Part shown: piece after piece, positions 43,967-52,715 of the stretch | How positions within the stretch are numbered: position 1 is the stretch's first letter | How the letters are laid out: the number at the start of each line of letters is the position of its first letter | Assembly: GCA_029261875.1 (NCBI GenBank) | Contig: JAJDAL010000049.1 | Location: 142,950-206,949, forward strand | Source of the DNA: Deltaproteobacteria bacterium | GTDB lineage: Bacteria > Myxococcota_A > UBA9160 > JAJDAL01 | DNA length: 64,000 nt | Reading direction: 5' to 3' | Made by a program: the position numbers and the translations under genes | The notes under the pieces: generated by a model | Told to the model about the DNA's origin: nothing | The model's input: only the letters and a program-made list of their open reading frames with translations | Database searches by the model: none

Positions 43967-45370
43967 GTGGCGCAAGCGGAAACCTATGACCTAGCGGTAG
44001 TGGGATCGGGCCCGGGAGGCTACGTGGCGGCGATTCGCGCGGCCCAGCTCGGCCGGCGCGTCGCCGTCATCGAAGCGGATCGACCCGGCGGCGTGTGCCT
44101 CAACTGGGGCTGCATTCCCTCCAAGGCCTTGCTCACGGGCGCCGAGCTGGTGGAGAACCTCAAATCCCACGGACCGACCTTTGGCGTGACGGCCGGCGGT
44201 CTGACACTGGATTACTCCAAGGTCGTCGATCACAGTCGCAAGACTGCGGATCGCCTGTGCAAAGGCGTCCAGTCCCTCTTCAAGAAGAACAAGATCACGC
44301 TGATCGAGGGGCGCGGCCGGTTGACCGGGCCCAAGCGTGTGGCGGTCGAAGGCGCTGCGTCCCAGGAAATCGAGGCCAACGAGATCCTGCTCGCAACGGG
44401 CTCGACGGAATGGGTGCCGCCGGGCGTCGACGTCGACGGCGTCCGCGTAATGAGTTCCCGCGAAGCCCTCGAGTCGCGCACGGTACCGGACCGCCTGATC
44501 GTGATTGGAGCCGGCGCCGTCGGGGTCGAGTTCGCGTACGTGTACGCCATGTACGGAGCCGAAGTGACGATTCTCGAAATGGCGGATCAGATGTTGCCCG
44601 GCGCGGACCCGGATGTCGCCGCGGTGTTGCAGCGGGAGTTTCGGCGCAAACGAATCGACGTGCGCCTGGAAACGCGTTTCGAAGAGTTGAAGGTGACGGA
44701 TTCCGGCGTTCGCGTGAACGTGCGCAAGGGCGATGCCGAGGAGGTGCTCGACGCCGACCAGGTGCTCGTGGCCATCGGGCGCAAAGCCCTGTCCGCCGAT
44801 CTCGGACTCGAGTCCCTGGGCGTCGCTACGGACGCCAAGGGCTTCGTCACGGTGGACGAGCGCTTCGCCACCAATGTGCCGGGGATTCGCGCCATCGGCG
44901 ACTTGATCGGTGGCCCGCTGCTCGCCCATAAGGCGAGCGAAGAGGGAATCGCGGCGGCCGAATACATGGCGGGTGTCGAGCGACAACCGCTCGATCACCG
45001 CACGATCCCGGGTTGCATCTACGCGCAACCCCAAGTGGCGTGGGTGGGGCTGACGGAAGCGCAGGCGCGCGCCGAGTACGGCGAGGATCTGCGCGTTGGG
45101 AAGTTTCCCTTTTCCGCTTCGGGAAAAGCGCTGGCGTCCGCACACTCGGCGGGATTCGCGAAGATCCTCGCGGAGCCCCGTTACGGAGAGATCGTCGGCG
45201 CACACATCGTGGGCGCCGGTGCGACGGAGTTGATTGCAGAAATCGGACTTGCGATGACGCTCGAGGCAACGACGGCGGAAATCGCAGCCACATGCCACGC
45301 CCATCCGACGCTCTCCGAGGCGCTGCTCGAGGCAGCCCTGGCGGCGGAAGGACGCAGCATCAATTTCTAG
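43967..45370 (+). CDS. lpdA: Dihydrolipoyl dehydrogenase (E3)
   Basis: A 467-residue flavoprotein disulphide reductase: FAD-binding AVVGSGPGGYVAAIRAAQLG, the redox disulphide in GGVCLNWGCIPSKAL, NAD-binding VIGAGAVGVEFAYVYAMYGAEV, and the C-terminal catalytic histidine in CHAHPTLSEAL. It reoxidises the lipoyl groups of E2 and makes NADH. I preferred the GTG at perfect spacing behind GGAGGGG to a TTG four codons upstream, which would overlap that site. First gene of a block carrying all parts of a 2-oxoacid dehydrogenase complex. Confidence 0.94.
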   Translation: MAQAETYDLAVVGSGPGGYVAAIRAAQLGRRVAVIEADRPGGVCLNWGCIPSKALLTGAELVENLKSHGPTFGVTAGGLTLDYSKVVDHSRKTADRLCKGVQSLFKKNKITLIEGRGRLTGPKRVAVEGAASQEIEANEILLATGSTEWVPPGVDVDGVRVMSSREALESRTVPDRLIVIGAGAVGVEFAYVYAMYGAEVTILEMADQMLPGADPDVAAVLQREFRRKRIDVRLETRFEELKVTDSGVRVNVRKGDAEEVLDADQVLVAIGRKALSADLGLESLGVATDAKGFVTVDERFATNVPGIRAIGDLIGGPLLAHKASEEGIAAAEYMAGVERQPLDHRTIPGCIYAQPQVAWVGLTEAQARAEYGEDLRVGKFPFSASGKALASAHSAGFAKILAEPRYGEIVGAHIVGAGATELIAEIGLAMTLEATTAEIAATCHAHPTLSEALLEAALAAEGRSINF

Positions 45371-45383
45371 AGGAGTGGGATCG

Positions 45384-46607
45384 ATGGCGGTGGCGGTAGA
45401 GCTCCCGGAGCTCGGCGAAAGCGTGACCGAAGGGACCGTGGCGCAATGGCTGGTCAAGGCCGGCGAGCGCGTCGAGGTCGACCAGCCTTTGGTCGAAGTG
45501 ACGACCGACAAGGTCGACGCGGAAATTCCCGCGCCCGTAGCGGGCGTGGTGGAAAAAATATTGGTGGCCGAGGGCGAGACGATTCCGGTGGGCACGCCGT
45601 TGCTGATGATTTCCGAGGGGGCGACAGCGGACACCGCGCGTCCCGCTGCGGCGGCGCCAGCGGCCAAGGCAGCCGAACGCAAGGCGCCCCCGACGCCAAG
45701 GGCGACTCCCGTTGCAAAGCGTATGGCGGAGGACCGTGGAGTCGACGTTTCGAAACTCGCGGGCAGCGGTATCGCGGGCCGCGTGACCAAGCGCGACCTC
45801 GAAGAATCCGCCGCGCCTTCCCCCTCTCCCGCCGCCAAGGGGGCCGCTAGGCCGCGTCCCGCCGAGCCTGCCGAGCGTCCCGGTTATCTCACCTACGAAT
45901 TGCAACCGAACGACCGCGTGATTCAGATGACGCCGCTGCGTCGCATCGTGGCCGAGCACATGGTGCTCTCCAAACGCGTCAGCCCGCACGTGGGAACCGT
46001 GGCGGAGATCGATTTCGGCGGCGTCGTTCGCGTTCGTAACGAGCACAAACGCGCGTTCGCCGAATCGAACGGATTCAATCTGACGTTCCTTCCGTTCATC
46101 GTTCACGCAGCAGTGCGGGCACTGCGCGAGTATCCGCGGTTGAACGCCTCGGTGGTGGAAGACGCCATCGTGGAAAAGAAAGACGTCCACGTGGGGATCG
46201 CGGTCGAGACGGAGAAGGGCCTGGTCGTCCCGGTGGTACGGAACGCGGATCGCTTGTCCCTGGCCGGTCTGGCCGAGGCGGTAGAGGATCTGTCGAGCCG
46301 CGCGCGCAGCAAGCGCCTGTCCGCGGACGAACTCAAGGGTGGAACGTTTACGATTTCGAATCCCGGTCGACATGGGAACCTCTACGGTTTCGCCATCATC
46401 AACCAGCCCCAGGTGGGAATCTTGCGAATGGGCGAGATCGTGAAACGTCCGGTCGTTCGCGACATCGAAGGGCAGGACGCAATCGTGATTCGTCCCATCA
46501 TGCACTTGGCACTTTCATACGATCATCGTGCAGTGGATGGCGCCCCCGCCAACGCCTTCCTGCACCGCGTGCGATCACTCATCGAAGAGGCCGAATTCGA
46601 TCTCTAG
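45384..46607 (+). CDS. 2-oxoacid dehydrogenase E2, SucB/BkdB-like acyltransferase
   Basis: A 407-residue dihydrolipoamide acyltransferase. The lipoyl domain (1-80) has its lipoylated Lys43 in TTDKVDAEI, one peripheral-subunit-binding domain lies near residues 108-142 (ATPVAKRMAEDRGVDVSKL), and the catalytic domain ends with the active-site YDHRAVDGAPANAFL. The N-terminal GESVTEGTVAQWL resembles succinyl- or branched-chain E2 rather than the pyruvate type. Its gene has AGGAG upstream of the ATG and is followed 18 bases later by the E1 alpha gene, while a pyruvate-type E2 lies after E1 beta. Confidence 0.9.
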   Translation: MAVAVELPELGESVTEGTVAQWLVKAGERVEVDQPLVEVTTDKVDAEIPAPVAGVVEKILVAEGETIPVGTPLLMISEGATADTARPAAAAPAAKAAERKAPPTPRATPVAKRMAEDRGVDVSKLAGSGIAGRVTKRDLEESAAPSPSPAAKGAARPRPAEPAERPGYLTYELQPNDRVIQMTPLRRIVAEHMVLSKRVSPHVGTVAEIDFGGVVRVRNEHKRAFAESNGFNLTFLPFIVHAAVRALREYPRLNASVVEDAIVEKKDVHVGIAVETEKGLVVPVVRNADRLSLAGLAEAVEDLSSRARSKRLSADELKGGTFTISNPGRHGNLYGFAIINQPQVGILRMGEIVKRPVVRDIEGQDAIVIRPIMHLALSYDHRAVDGAPANAFLHRVRSLIEEAEFDL

Positions 46608-46625
46608 CGGGGGAGGGGGAAGAGA

Positions 46626-47609
46626 ATGCTTCAGTCGAGGGAAATGCTGCGGCTCTATCGCCAGATGTTGCTCATCCGGCGCATGGAAGAACGCGTGGCG
46701 GAAAGCTACGGCGAAGGGAAGATCGGCGGATTTACCCATCTCTACATCGGTCAGGAAGCCGTTGCCGTCGGAGCCATCAGCGCGCTTAATTTCGACGATT
46801 ACGTGATCGACACCTATCGCGATCACGGGCACTTCCTCGCTCGCGGCGGGGATCCGAAGAAATTCATGGCCGAACTGTTCGGCAAACAAACCGGGATCTG
46901 CAAGGGCAAGGGCGGCTCCATGCACATGGCGGACGTCGAGCGCTACTTCTTCGGCGGAACCGGCATCGTGGGCGGCTCGATCCCCATTGCGGCGGGTCTC
47001 GGGCTAGCGTGCAACTACCGCGAAGACGACCGGATTGTCATGTCGTTCTTCGGCGACGGCGCCACCAATCAGGGCGTTTGGCACGAGGGTCTCAACTTCG
47101 CGAAGCTCTGGAACCTGCCGGTCATCTTCATCTGCGAAAATAATTTCTACGGCATCGGAACCGGCGTCCAGTTTTCCTCGTCCTTGACGGAAGTTCACAA
47201 GAAGGCGTCGGGCTACGGGATGCCGGGTTACCGCGTCAACGGCATGGACGTGCTCGAAGTGCGTCGCGTTTGCGAGGAAGTCGTCAAGTTGGTTCGCGGC
47301 GGCGCCGGGCCCGCTTTGATCGAAGCGCGCTGCTATCGCTACCAGGGGCATTCGATGACGGACCCCGGGCGCTACCGGGCGCGGGCGGAAGAAGAACTGT
47401 GGCGCAAGCGCGATCCGATTCCGCGGCTGGCGAAGGATTTGATCGACGGGGGCTTCGCGACCGAAGAATCCCTGCTCGAACTCGATCGAGAGATCGAAGC
47501 CCTGGCGGAAGAAGCCGTCCAATATGCGGACGAGAGCCCCGATCCCGCGCCGGAAGCGCTCTACGAGGACATGTTCGCGGTTCGCTACCCGAGTGATCCC
47601 CATGCCTGA
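46626..47609 (+). CDS. pdhA: Pyruvate dehydrogenase E1 component, alpha subunit
   Basis: A 327-residue thiamine diphosphate enzyme subunit. It has GSMHMAD, the TPP-binding FFGDGATNQGVWHEGLNFAKLWNLPVIF(I) region ending in CENNFYG, and the phosphorylation-loop-like YRYQGHSMTDPGRYR near residue 240, which is typical of pyruvate-type E1 alpha. It decarboxylates the 2-oxo acid and transfers the acyl group to E2. The stop overlaps pdhB by eight bases. GGGGGAG precedes the ATG. Confidence 0.93.
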   Translation: MLQSREMLRLYRQMLLIRRMEERVAESYGEGKIGGFTHLYIGQEAVAVGAISALNFDDYVIDTYRDHGHFLARGGDPKKFMAELFGKQTGICKGKGGSMHMADVERYFFGGTGIVGGSIPIAAGLGLACNYREDDRIVMSFFGDGATNQGVWHEGLNFAKLWNLPVIFICENNFYGIGTGVQFSSSLTEVHKKASGYGMPGYRVNGMDVLEVRRVCEEVVKLVRGGAGPALIEARCYRYQGHSMTDPGRYRARAEEELWRKRDPIPRLAKDLIDGGFATEESLLELDREIEALAEEAVQYADESPDPAPEALYEDMFAVRYPSDPHA

Positions 47610-48576
47610 GATGCGTTACTACGAAGCACTGATCGAGGCCATGGCGGAAGAGATGCGGCGCGACGAGTCGGTCTTCTTGATGGGCGAAGACATCGGGCTC
47701 TTCGGCGGAACGTTCCGTGCGACCGAAGGGTTGATGGCGGAATTCGGCTCGCGACGCGTGCGCGACACGCCGATCGCCGAAGCGGGCATCGTGGGTTTGG
47801 CGGTGGGGGCCGCCATGGCGGGGCTGCGGCCGGTCCCCGAACTCATGACCATGAATTTCGCCATCGTGGCCATGGACCAGATCATCAACCACGCCGCGAA
47901 GATGCGATACATGTTCGGCGGACAATTGAATCTCCCCATCACGATTCGCGCGCCTGGCGGAGGGGGCACCCAGAAGGGCGCCCAGCATTCCCACTCCATC
48001 GAGTCGTGGTTCGTGAATTCGCCCGGGATCCGGGTGGTGATTCCCAGCACGCCCGCGGATGCCAAGGGTCTGCTCAAGACGTCGATTCGGAGTGAAGACG
48101 TGGTGCTCTTCGTCGAGCACGAGATGCTGTATTCGAGCAAAGGGCAGGTACCCGACGAGGAAGTGTTGATTCCCTTTGGCCGGGCCGACATCAAGCGTCC
48201 CGGAACGGATCTCACCATCGTGGCCTGGTCGAAAATGGTTCACGAAGCCTTGCACGCGGCGGAAGCACTGGCCGCCGAAGGGATCGACGCGGAAGTGCTC
48301 GATCCGCGAACCCTCGATCCCTTCGATTGGGATGGAGTTTTCGAATCCGTGGCTCGGACGCGTCGCTGCGTGGTGGCCGAAGAGGGCTGGAGAAGCGTGA
48401 GCGTGGGGGCCGAGATCGCCGCCCGCATTCAGGAAACGCTCTTTCACGAACTCGATGCGCCGGTGGCGCGGGTGGCAGCGGTGGAAGTCCCGACCCCCTA
48501 TGCGAGGAAACTCGAGCAAAAAGCACTCCCCAACGCCGATGACATTGTGCGCGCCGCGCTCAAGATCGCGGTTTAG
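47602..48576 (+). CDS. pdhB: Pyruvate dehydrogenase E1 component, beta subunit
   Basis: A 324-residue transketolase-like subunit. MRYYEALIEAMAEEMRRDESVFLMGEDIG at the start, FGSRRVRDTPIAEAGIVGLAVGAAMAGLRP, and the C-terminal DPRTLDPFDW are standard. It completes the active site of E1 with pdhA. Translation is coupled to pdhA by overlap, and an AGGAGC Shine-Dalgarno for pdhC overlaps its own stop. Confidence 0.94.
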   Translation: MPEMRYYEALIEAMAEEMRRDESVFLMGEDIGLFGGTFRATEGLMAEFGSRRVRDTPIAEAGIVGLAVGAAMAGLRPVPELMTMNFAIVAMDQIINHAAKMRYMFGGQLNLPITIRAPGGGGTQKGAQHSHSIESWFVNSPGIRVVIPSTPADAKGLLKTSIRSEDVVLFVEHEMLYSSKGQVPDEEVLIPFGRADIKRPGTDLTIVAWSKMVHEALHAAEALAAEGIDAEVLDPRTLDPFDWDGVFESVARTRRCVVAEEGWRSVSVGAEIAARIQETLFHELDAPVARVAAVEVPTPYARKLEQKALPNADDIVRAALKIAV

Positions 48577-48587
48577 GAGCGTTCGTC

Positions 48588-50096
48588 ATGCCGCGTGAAG
48601 TCAAGATGCCGAAGCTGTCGGACACCATGGAGGAGGGCACCCTCAACGTCTGGCGCAAACAGGAAGGCGAGGCCATCGCCAAGGGCGACATCCTGCTCGA
48701 AATCGAAACCGACAAAGCGGATATGGAATTCGAAGCCTACATGTCCGGTCAGCTCGCGCGAATTCTGGTTCCCGCCGGCGAGACGGTTGCGGTCGGGACG
48801 CCGATTGCCATTGTGCGGCTCGAAGCCGATAGCGACGAGGACGTCGAGCGTTTCCTGTCCGAGCACGGGCAGGCCGCTCCGGCCGCGGCGTCGGCGCCTC
48901 CGCCGTCCGCCCCCTCGGAACCGAGCGCTCCCGCTCCCGCTGCAGCAGCGTCGCAAGCGGCGCCGACCCCGGCTCCCGAAGCGCCGGCTCCCACGGCGCC
49001 GCGTACCGCGACCCCGTTGGCATCGGTGGTCCCCACTTCTTCGATCCCGTTCTTCATGCCGGATCCCGACCGCGTGCGGGCGACGCCGCGGGCCCGGGGC
49101 CTCGCCCAGGAACGCAACGTCGATTTATCCGAAATCGCTGGCAGCGGACCGGACGGGGCCGTCCTCGTCTCGGATGTCGAGCGCTACGAGGAAGCGCTGC
49201 GCAGCGACGACACGCCGCTGATGGAGGGAGACGTTCACGCCACACCCGTCGCGGTGCGGATCGCAGAAGAAATGGGCATCGACCTCTCGCGTGTGAAGGG
49301 GACCGGCCCGAGTGGCCGCGTGACCAAGCGGGACCTGCGTTCCCACGTCGAACGCCAGGCGAAGGAAGGCACATCCGGCTCCGATTCTTCACTCTATGGT
49401 GAGGAGATCAAGCTCTCCCAGAAGCGAAAGTTCCTGATTCGCAACATGGTCGAGAGCAAGCAGACCACACCCCATTTCTATATTTCCATGGACATCGACG
49501 CCGGGCCCATGCGCGCGCTGCGCGCTGCGCGCAAGGAGCAAGGGCAGCGTGTCACCTTTACGCATTTGATCTTGAAGGCCAGCGCATTGGCATTGGAACG
49601 CTTTCCCGAGGTGAACGCCACGTTCCGAGAAGATCGCATCGTGCGCTTCAATCCGGTCAATGTCGCGATCGCGGTGGACGTGCAGGGGGAATTGCTCGCG
49701 CCGGTGGTGAAGAATTGCCACGGGCGCGCGCTCGAGGACCTGGCAGAAATCAGTGACGCGTTGATCGAGAAGGCCCGGGAGCGAAAGCTCTCGCCCGAGG
49801 ACTACGCGGACGGGACGTTCACGATCTCGAATCTCGGTATGTTTGGCGTCGATCAGTTCTACGCCATCATCACTCCGCCCATGAGCACGGTCTTGTCCGT
49901 GGGGTCCCTGCGCACGGTGCCGGTTCCGGCGGACGATGGTGCGCGTTTCGAACCCGGCCTGCGCATGAACTTCGGCTTGGCGGTGGATCACCGCGTGATC
50001 GATGGTGTGCGGGCCGCCCAGTTCCTGGCAGAAATCCGCCGCTTGCTCGAGCAACCCAGCGAGCTCGTGGAGGCCCAAGAACAGGGTGGGGACTAG
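48588..50096 (+). CDS. pdhC: Pyruvate dehydrogenase E2, with two tandem subunit-binding domains
   Basis: A 502-residue acetyltransferase. The lipoyl domain (1-80) carries Lys43 in ETDKADMEF, and MPKLSDTMEEGTL is the pyruvate-type start. A Pro/Ala linker (95-150) leads to two peripheral-subunit-binding domains in a row, RATPRARGLAQERNVDLSEI (164-200) and ATPVAVRIAEEMGIDLSRV (217-254); one is normal. The catalytic domain follows, with the active-site histidine in VDHRVIDGVRAAQFL. It moves acetyl groups to CoA. lipB starts 11 bases inside its end. Confidence 0.94.
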   Translation: MPREVKMPKLSDTMEEGTLNVWRKQEGEAIAKGDILLEIETDKADMEFEAYMSGQLARILVPAGETVAVGTPIAIVRLEADSDEDVERFLSEHGQAAPAAASAPPPSAPSEPSAPAPAAAASQAAPTPAPEAPAPTAPRTATPLASVVPTSSIPFFMPDPDRVRATPRARGLAQERNVDLSEIAGSGPDGAVLVSDVERYEEALRSDDTPLMEGDVHATPVAVRIAEEMGIDLSRVKGTGPSGRVTKRDLRSHVERQAKEGTSGSDSSLYGEEIKLSQKRKFLIRNMVESKQTTPHFYISMDIDAGPMRALRAARKEQGQRVTFTHLILKASALALERFPEVNATFREDRIVRFNPVNVAIAVDVQGELLAPVVKNCHGRALEDLAEISDALIEKARERKLSPEDYADGTFTISNLGMFGVDQFYAIITPPMSTVLSVGSLRTVPVPADDGARFEPGLRMNFGLAVDHRVIDGVRAAQFLAEIRRLLEQPSELVEAQEQGGD

Positions 50097-50745
50097 GCTC
50101 GCGACACGCTGGCTGGGTCGAGTTCCCTACGCCGAGGCCCTCGAACTTCAGAACAAGTGTGTCGAGGCGAGGCGGTCGGGGGCTTCGGGCGATGTCCTGC
50201 TTCTGCTCGAGCACCCGTCGGTCATCACCCTGGGGCGACGCGGCGATGAGACCCATCTGCTGCGGCCGGCCGCGGAACTCGCACGGGACGGGATCGAGGT
50301 TCACCGGGTTACGCGAGGAGGGGACGTCACCTTTCACGGTCCCGGTCAGTTGGTCGGGTACCTGATCCTGGACCTCGAGGAGCGCGGCACGCCGGATGTT
50401 CACGCCTACTTGCGCGAGATCGAGGCCGGCTTGATCGAATCCCTCGACGCGCTGGGTGTCGCCGCCGCCGCACGACCGGGATTGACCGGCGTCTTCATGC
50501 AGAACTCGCTTCCGCCGCGAAAAATCGCATCGATCGGGGTGGGCTTGAGGGGTTGGGTGTCGTTTCACGGATTTGCGCTCAACGTCAGTCTCGATCCCGC
50601 CGACTTCGCCCCGATCGTCCCCTGTGGCTTGCGCGGCATCGCGATGACTTCCGTGGCCCGGGAGCTGGGAGAGGGCTCGGGGGCCGACCTGGACGCGCGG
50701 GTGCGCTCCTGTGTCGCGGAGACCTTCGCGCGGAGACTCGCGTGA
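50086..50745 (+). CDS. lipB: Octanoyl-[acyl-carrier-protein]:protein N-octanoyltransferase
   Basis: A 219-residue enzyme that moves octanoate from acyl carrier protein onto the lipoyl lysine. Signature RGGDVTFHGPGQLVGY is present, with the catalytic lysine in PPRKIASIG and the acyl-carrying cysteine in VPCGLRGIAMTSV. The GTG start overlaps pdhC by 11 bases and has GGAGG about 14 bases upstream. It lies directly behind the E2 genes whose lipoyl domains it modifies. Confidence 0.94.
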   Translation: MGTRLATRWLGRVPYAEALELQNKCVEARRSGASGDVLLLLEHPSVITLGRRGDETHLLRPAAELARDGIEVHRVTRGGDVTFHGPGQLVGYLILDLEERGTPDVHAYLREIEAGLIESLDALGVAAAARPGLTGVFMQNSLPPRKIASIGVGLRGWVSFHGFALNVSLDPADFAPIVPCGLRGIAMTSVARELGEGSGADLDARVRSCVAETFARRLA

Positions 50746-51611
50746 GCGCCCCGAACGCCGTGGAAAAGCCCGACTGGCTCAAGGTTCGCCTGCGACTGAC
50801 GCCCGAATTCGAGCAAGTTCGAGAAACCGTCGAGAGCCACAAATTACACACGGTTTGTTTCTCCGCCGCCTGTCCGAATCTGGGCGAATGCTGGTCTCGG
50901 GGCACCGCGACCTTCATGATCGGCGGCAACCACTGCACCCGACGCTGTGGCTTCTGCGACGTCACGACCGGACGCGGGATGGCGCTCGACCCGCGTGAGC
51001 CCGAACAGGTCGCCCAGGCGGTATCCGAGCTCGGATTGGCGTTTGCGGTCGTGACGGCCGTGGCGCGCGACGATCTCGAGGACGGCGGGTCGGGCCAGAT
51101 GGCCGCGACCGTGCGCGCAATTCGCCGGATTTCGCCCGGAACCGGCGTCGAAGTGCTGATTCCCGACTACAAGGGACGCGAAACGGACCTTCGGGCGGTT
51201 CTCGATTCCTCGCCCGATGTACTGAACCACAACCTGGAGACCGTCGAGCGGTTGCAGCGCGCCGTGCGGCCAGCCGCCCGTTACGAGCGCTCTCTGGCGC
51301 TGCTGGCCCGCGCGGCCGAGCTTCGGCCCGACATCCCCACCAAGAGTGGGATCATGTTGGGGCTCGGAGAGCGGGAAGCGGAGATCCTGGCCACCCTGCG
51401 CGATCTACGTGCCTCCGGTGTCCGGCTGCTCACGATCGGGCAGTACCTTCGGCCTTCGTCCGAGCACCTCGCGGTCGAGCGCTATGCGCCGCCCGCGGAG
51501 TTCGACGCCTGGGGAGAACGCGCGCGCGAGCTCGGATTCGAGGATGTTGCATCGGGTCCGCTGGTTCGAAGCTCCTATCACGCCGAACGGCTCGCCGGGC
51601 ATCTCGCCTGA
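50742..51611 (+). CDS. lipA: Lipoyl synthase
   Basis: A 289-residue radical SAM enzyme that inserts two sulphurs into the octanoyl group. The auxiliary-cluster motif is CFSAACPNLGEC and the radical SAM motif is CTRRCGFCDV; the C-terminal GPLVRSSYHAERL supplies the serine ligand. The GTG overlaps the lipB stop (GTGA). The region before the auxiliary motif is short, consistent with bacterial LipA. Confidence 0.95.
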   Translation: MSAPNAVEKPDWLKVRLRLTPEFEQVRETVESHKLHTVCFSAACPNLGECWSRGTATFMIGGNHCTRRCGFCDVTTGRGMALDPREPEQVAQAVSELGLAFAVVTAVARDDLEDGGSGQMAATVRAIRRISPGTGVEVLIPDYKGRETDLRAVLDSSPDVLNHNLETVERLQRAVRPAARYERSLALLARAAELRPDIPTKSGIMLGLGEREAEILATLRDLRASGVRLLTIGQYLRPSSEHLAVERYAPPAEFDAWGERARELGFEDVASGPLVRSSYHAERLAGHLA

Positions 51612-51626
51612 TGCGAACCCATTTCC

Positions 51627-51632
51627 TATAGT
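51627..51632 (+). promoter_or_regulatory. Leaderless-type -10 box of nuoI
   Basis: TATAGT is followed by seven bases and the nuoI ATG; no Shine-Dalgarno is present. It would let nuoI-nuoC-nuoD be transcribed apart from the lip genes. Confidence 0.4.
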
Positions 51633-51639
51633 CCGCGCC

Positions 51640-52212
51640 ATGCCGGGCAAGGTCGTAACAGTCAAGCGGCGTGCGAAGCTGGGTTGGCTCGAACGCACCT
51701 ACATCCCCATGGTGGTGAAGAGCCTCGTCACCACCAGCCGCCATTTCTTCCGCAATATGCGGGGCTTTCTGACCGGCAAGAACCTGACGTTCGTCGTTCA
51801 ATACCCCGAACAGACCCTCGACTATGCGGACGCATTCCGCGGAATGCCGGTCTTGGTGGGCCTCGACAACGGGAACCCCAAGTGCGTCGCCTGCGGACTG
51901 TGCGAATTCGCCTGCCCCACGGACTGCATCTCCATCGTGCCGGGTGAGCTGGAGAGTGCGGGCATCGAGCGCTACCCGGAAGTCTTCGATATCGACATGT
52001 CGCGCTGCATGTTCTGTGGATTGTGCGAAGAAGCTTGTCCCGAAGAGGCGATCGTCATGAGTCGCGAAACCGAGATCGCCGGCTTCGACCGTAAATCGCT
52101 GATGTTCCACAAGGAGGATCTGCTCGTTCCCGACACACTCCTCAAACGGCGCCTCGAGTTCCTGCGCAGCGAATACGATCGCGAGCACGCTCCCCGGGCG
52201 TCCAAATCATGA
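51640..52212 (+). CDS. nuoI: NADH-quinone oxidoreductase subunit I
   Basis: A 190-residue ferredoxin-like subunit with two 4Fe-4S motifs, CVACGLCEFACP and CMFCGLCEEACP, near residues 87 and 127. A basic N-terminus of about 70 residues precedes them. It links the electron-input module of complex I to NuoB. It is separated from nuoB by the pdh and lip genes and followed by nuoC and nuoD, an order not found in the standard nuoA-N cluster. Confidence 0.93.
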   Translation: MPGKVVTVKRRAKLGWLERTYIPMVVKSLVTTSRHFFRNMRGFLTGKNLTFVVQYPEQTLDYADAFRGMPVLVGLDNGNPKCVACGLCEFACPTDCISIVPGELESAGIERYPEVFDIDMSRCMFCGLCEEACPEEAIVMSRETEIAGFDRKSLMFHKEDLLVPDTLLKRRLEFLRSEYDREHAPRASKS

Positions 52213-52225
52213 AAGCGCGGTCCTG

Positions 52226-52714
52226 ATGGAAGACTTCGGTTCGACGGCGCTGCGTCGTCTGCTGGAAGTGCACGGCTCGTCGGTTCGCCACACCCACGCC
52301 AACCTGGGCGACGCCACGGTGGTGGTCGATCCGACCCACATCGTCGAAGTGCTTCGGTTCCTGCGCGACGATGGGGAGCTCGAATTCGAGATGCTGATGG
52401 ACGTGACGGCGGTGGACTACGTGGAGGAGGAGCCGCGCTTCGAGGTCGTCTACCACCTCTACTCTCTGGCGCGGAATCACCGCGTGCGCGTGAAGGCTCG
52501 CGTCCCGGAGGCGTCCCCCGTGATCGATAGCGCGGTGGACATCTGGCCGTCGGCGAATTGGATGGAGCGGGAAGTCTTCGATCTGTATGGCGTTCGCTTC
52601 GAGGGCCACCCGGACCTGCGTCGCATTCTCTTGTACGACGAATTCGAAGGACACCCGTTGCGGAAGGACTATCCCAAGGAACGGCGACAGCCCCTGGTGG
52701 GGCCGAGGAACTGA
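52226..52714 (+). CDS. nuoC: NADH-quinone oxidoreductase subunit C
   Basis: A 162-residue peripheral-arm subunit with the conserved core EVVYHLYSLARNHRVRVKARVPE and the signature WPSANWMEREVFDLYGVRFEGHPDLRRIL. NuoC contacts NuoD and NuoI. The gene lies 13 bases after nuoI and one base before nuoD. Confidence 0.95.
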   Translation: MEDFGSTALRRLLEVHGSSVRHTHANLGDATVVVDPTHIVEVLRFLRDDGELEFEMLMDVTAVDYVEEEPRFEVVYHLYSLARNHRVRVKARVPEASPVIDSAVDIWPSANWMEREVFDLYGVRFEGHPDLRRILLYDEFEGHPLRKDYPKERRQPLVGPRN

Positions 52715-52715
52715 C

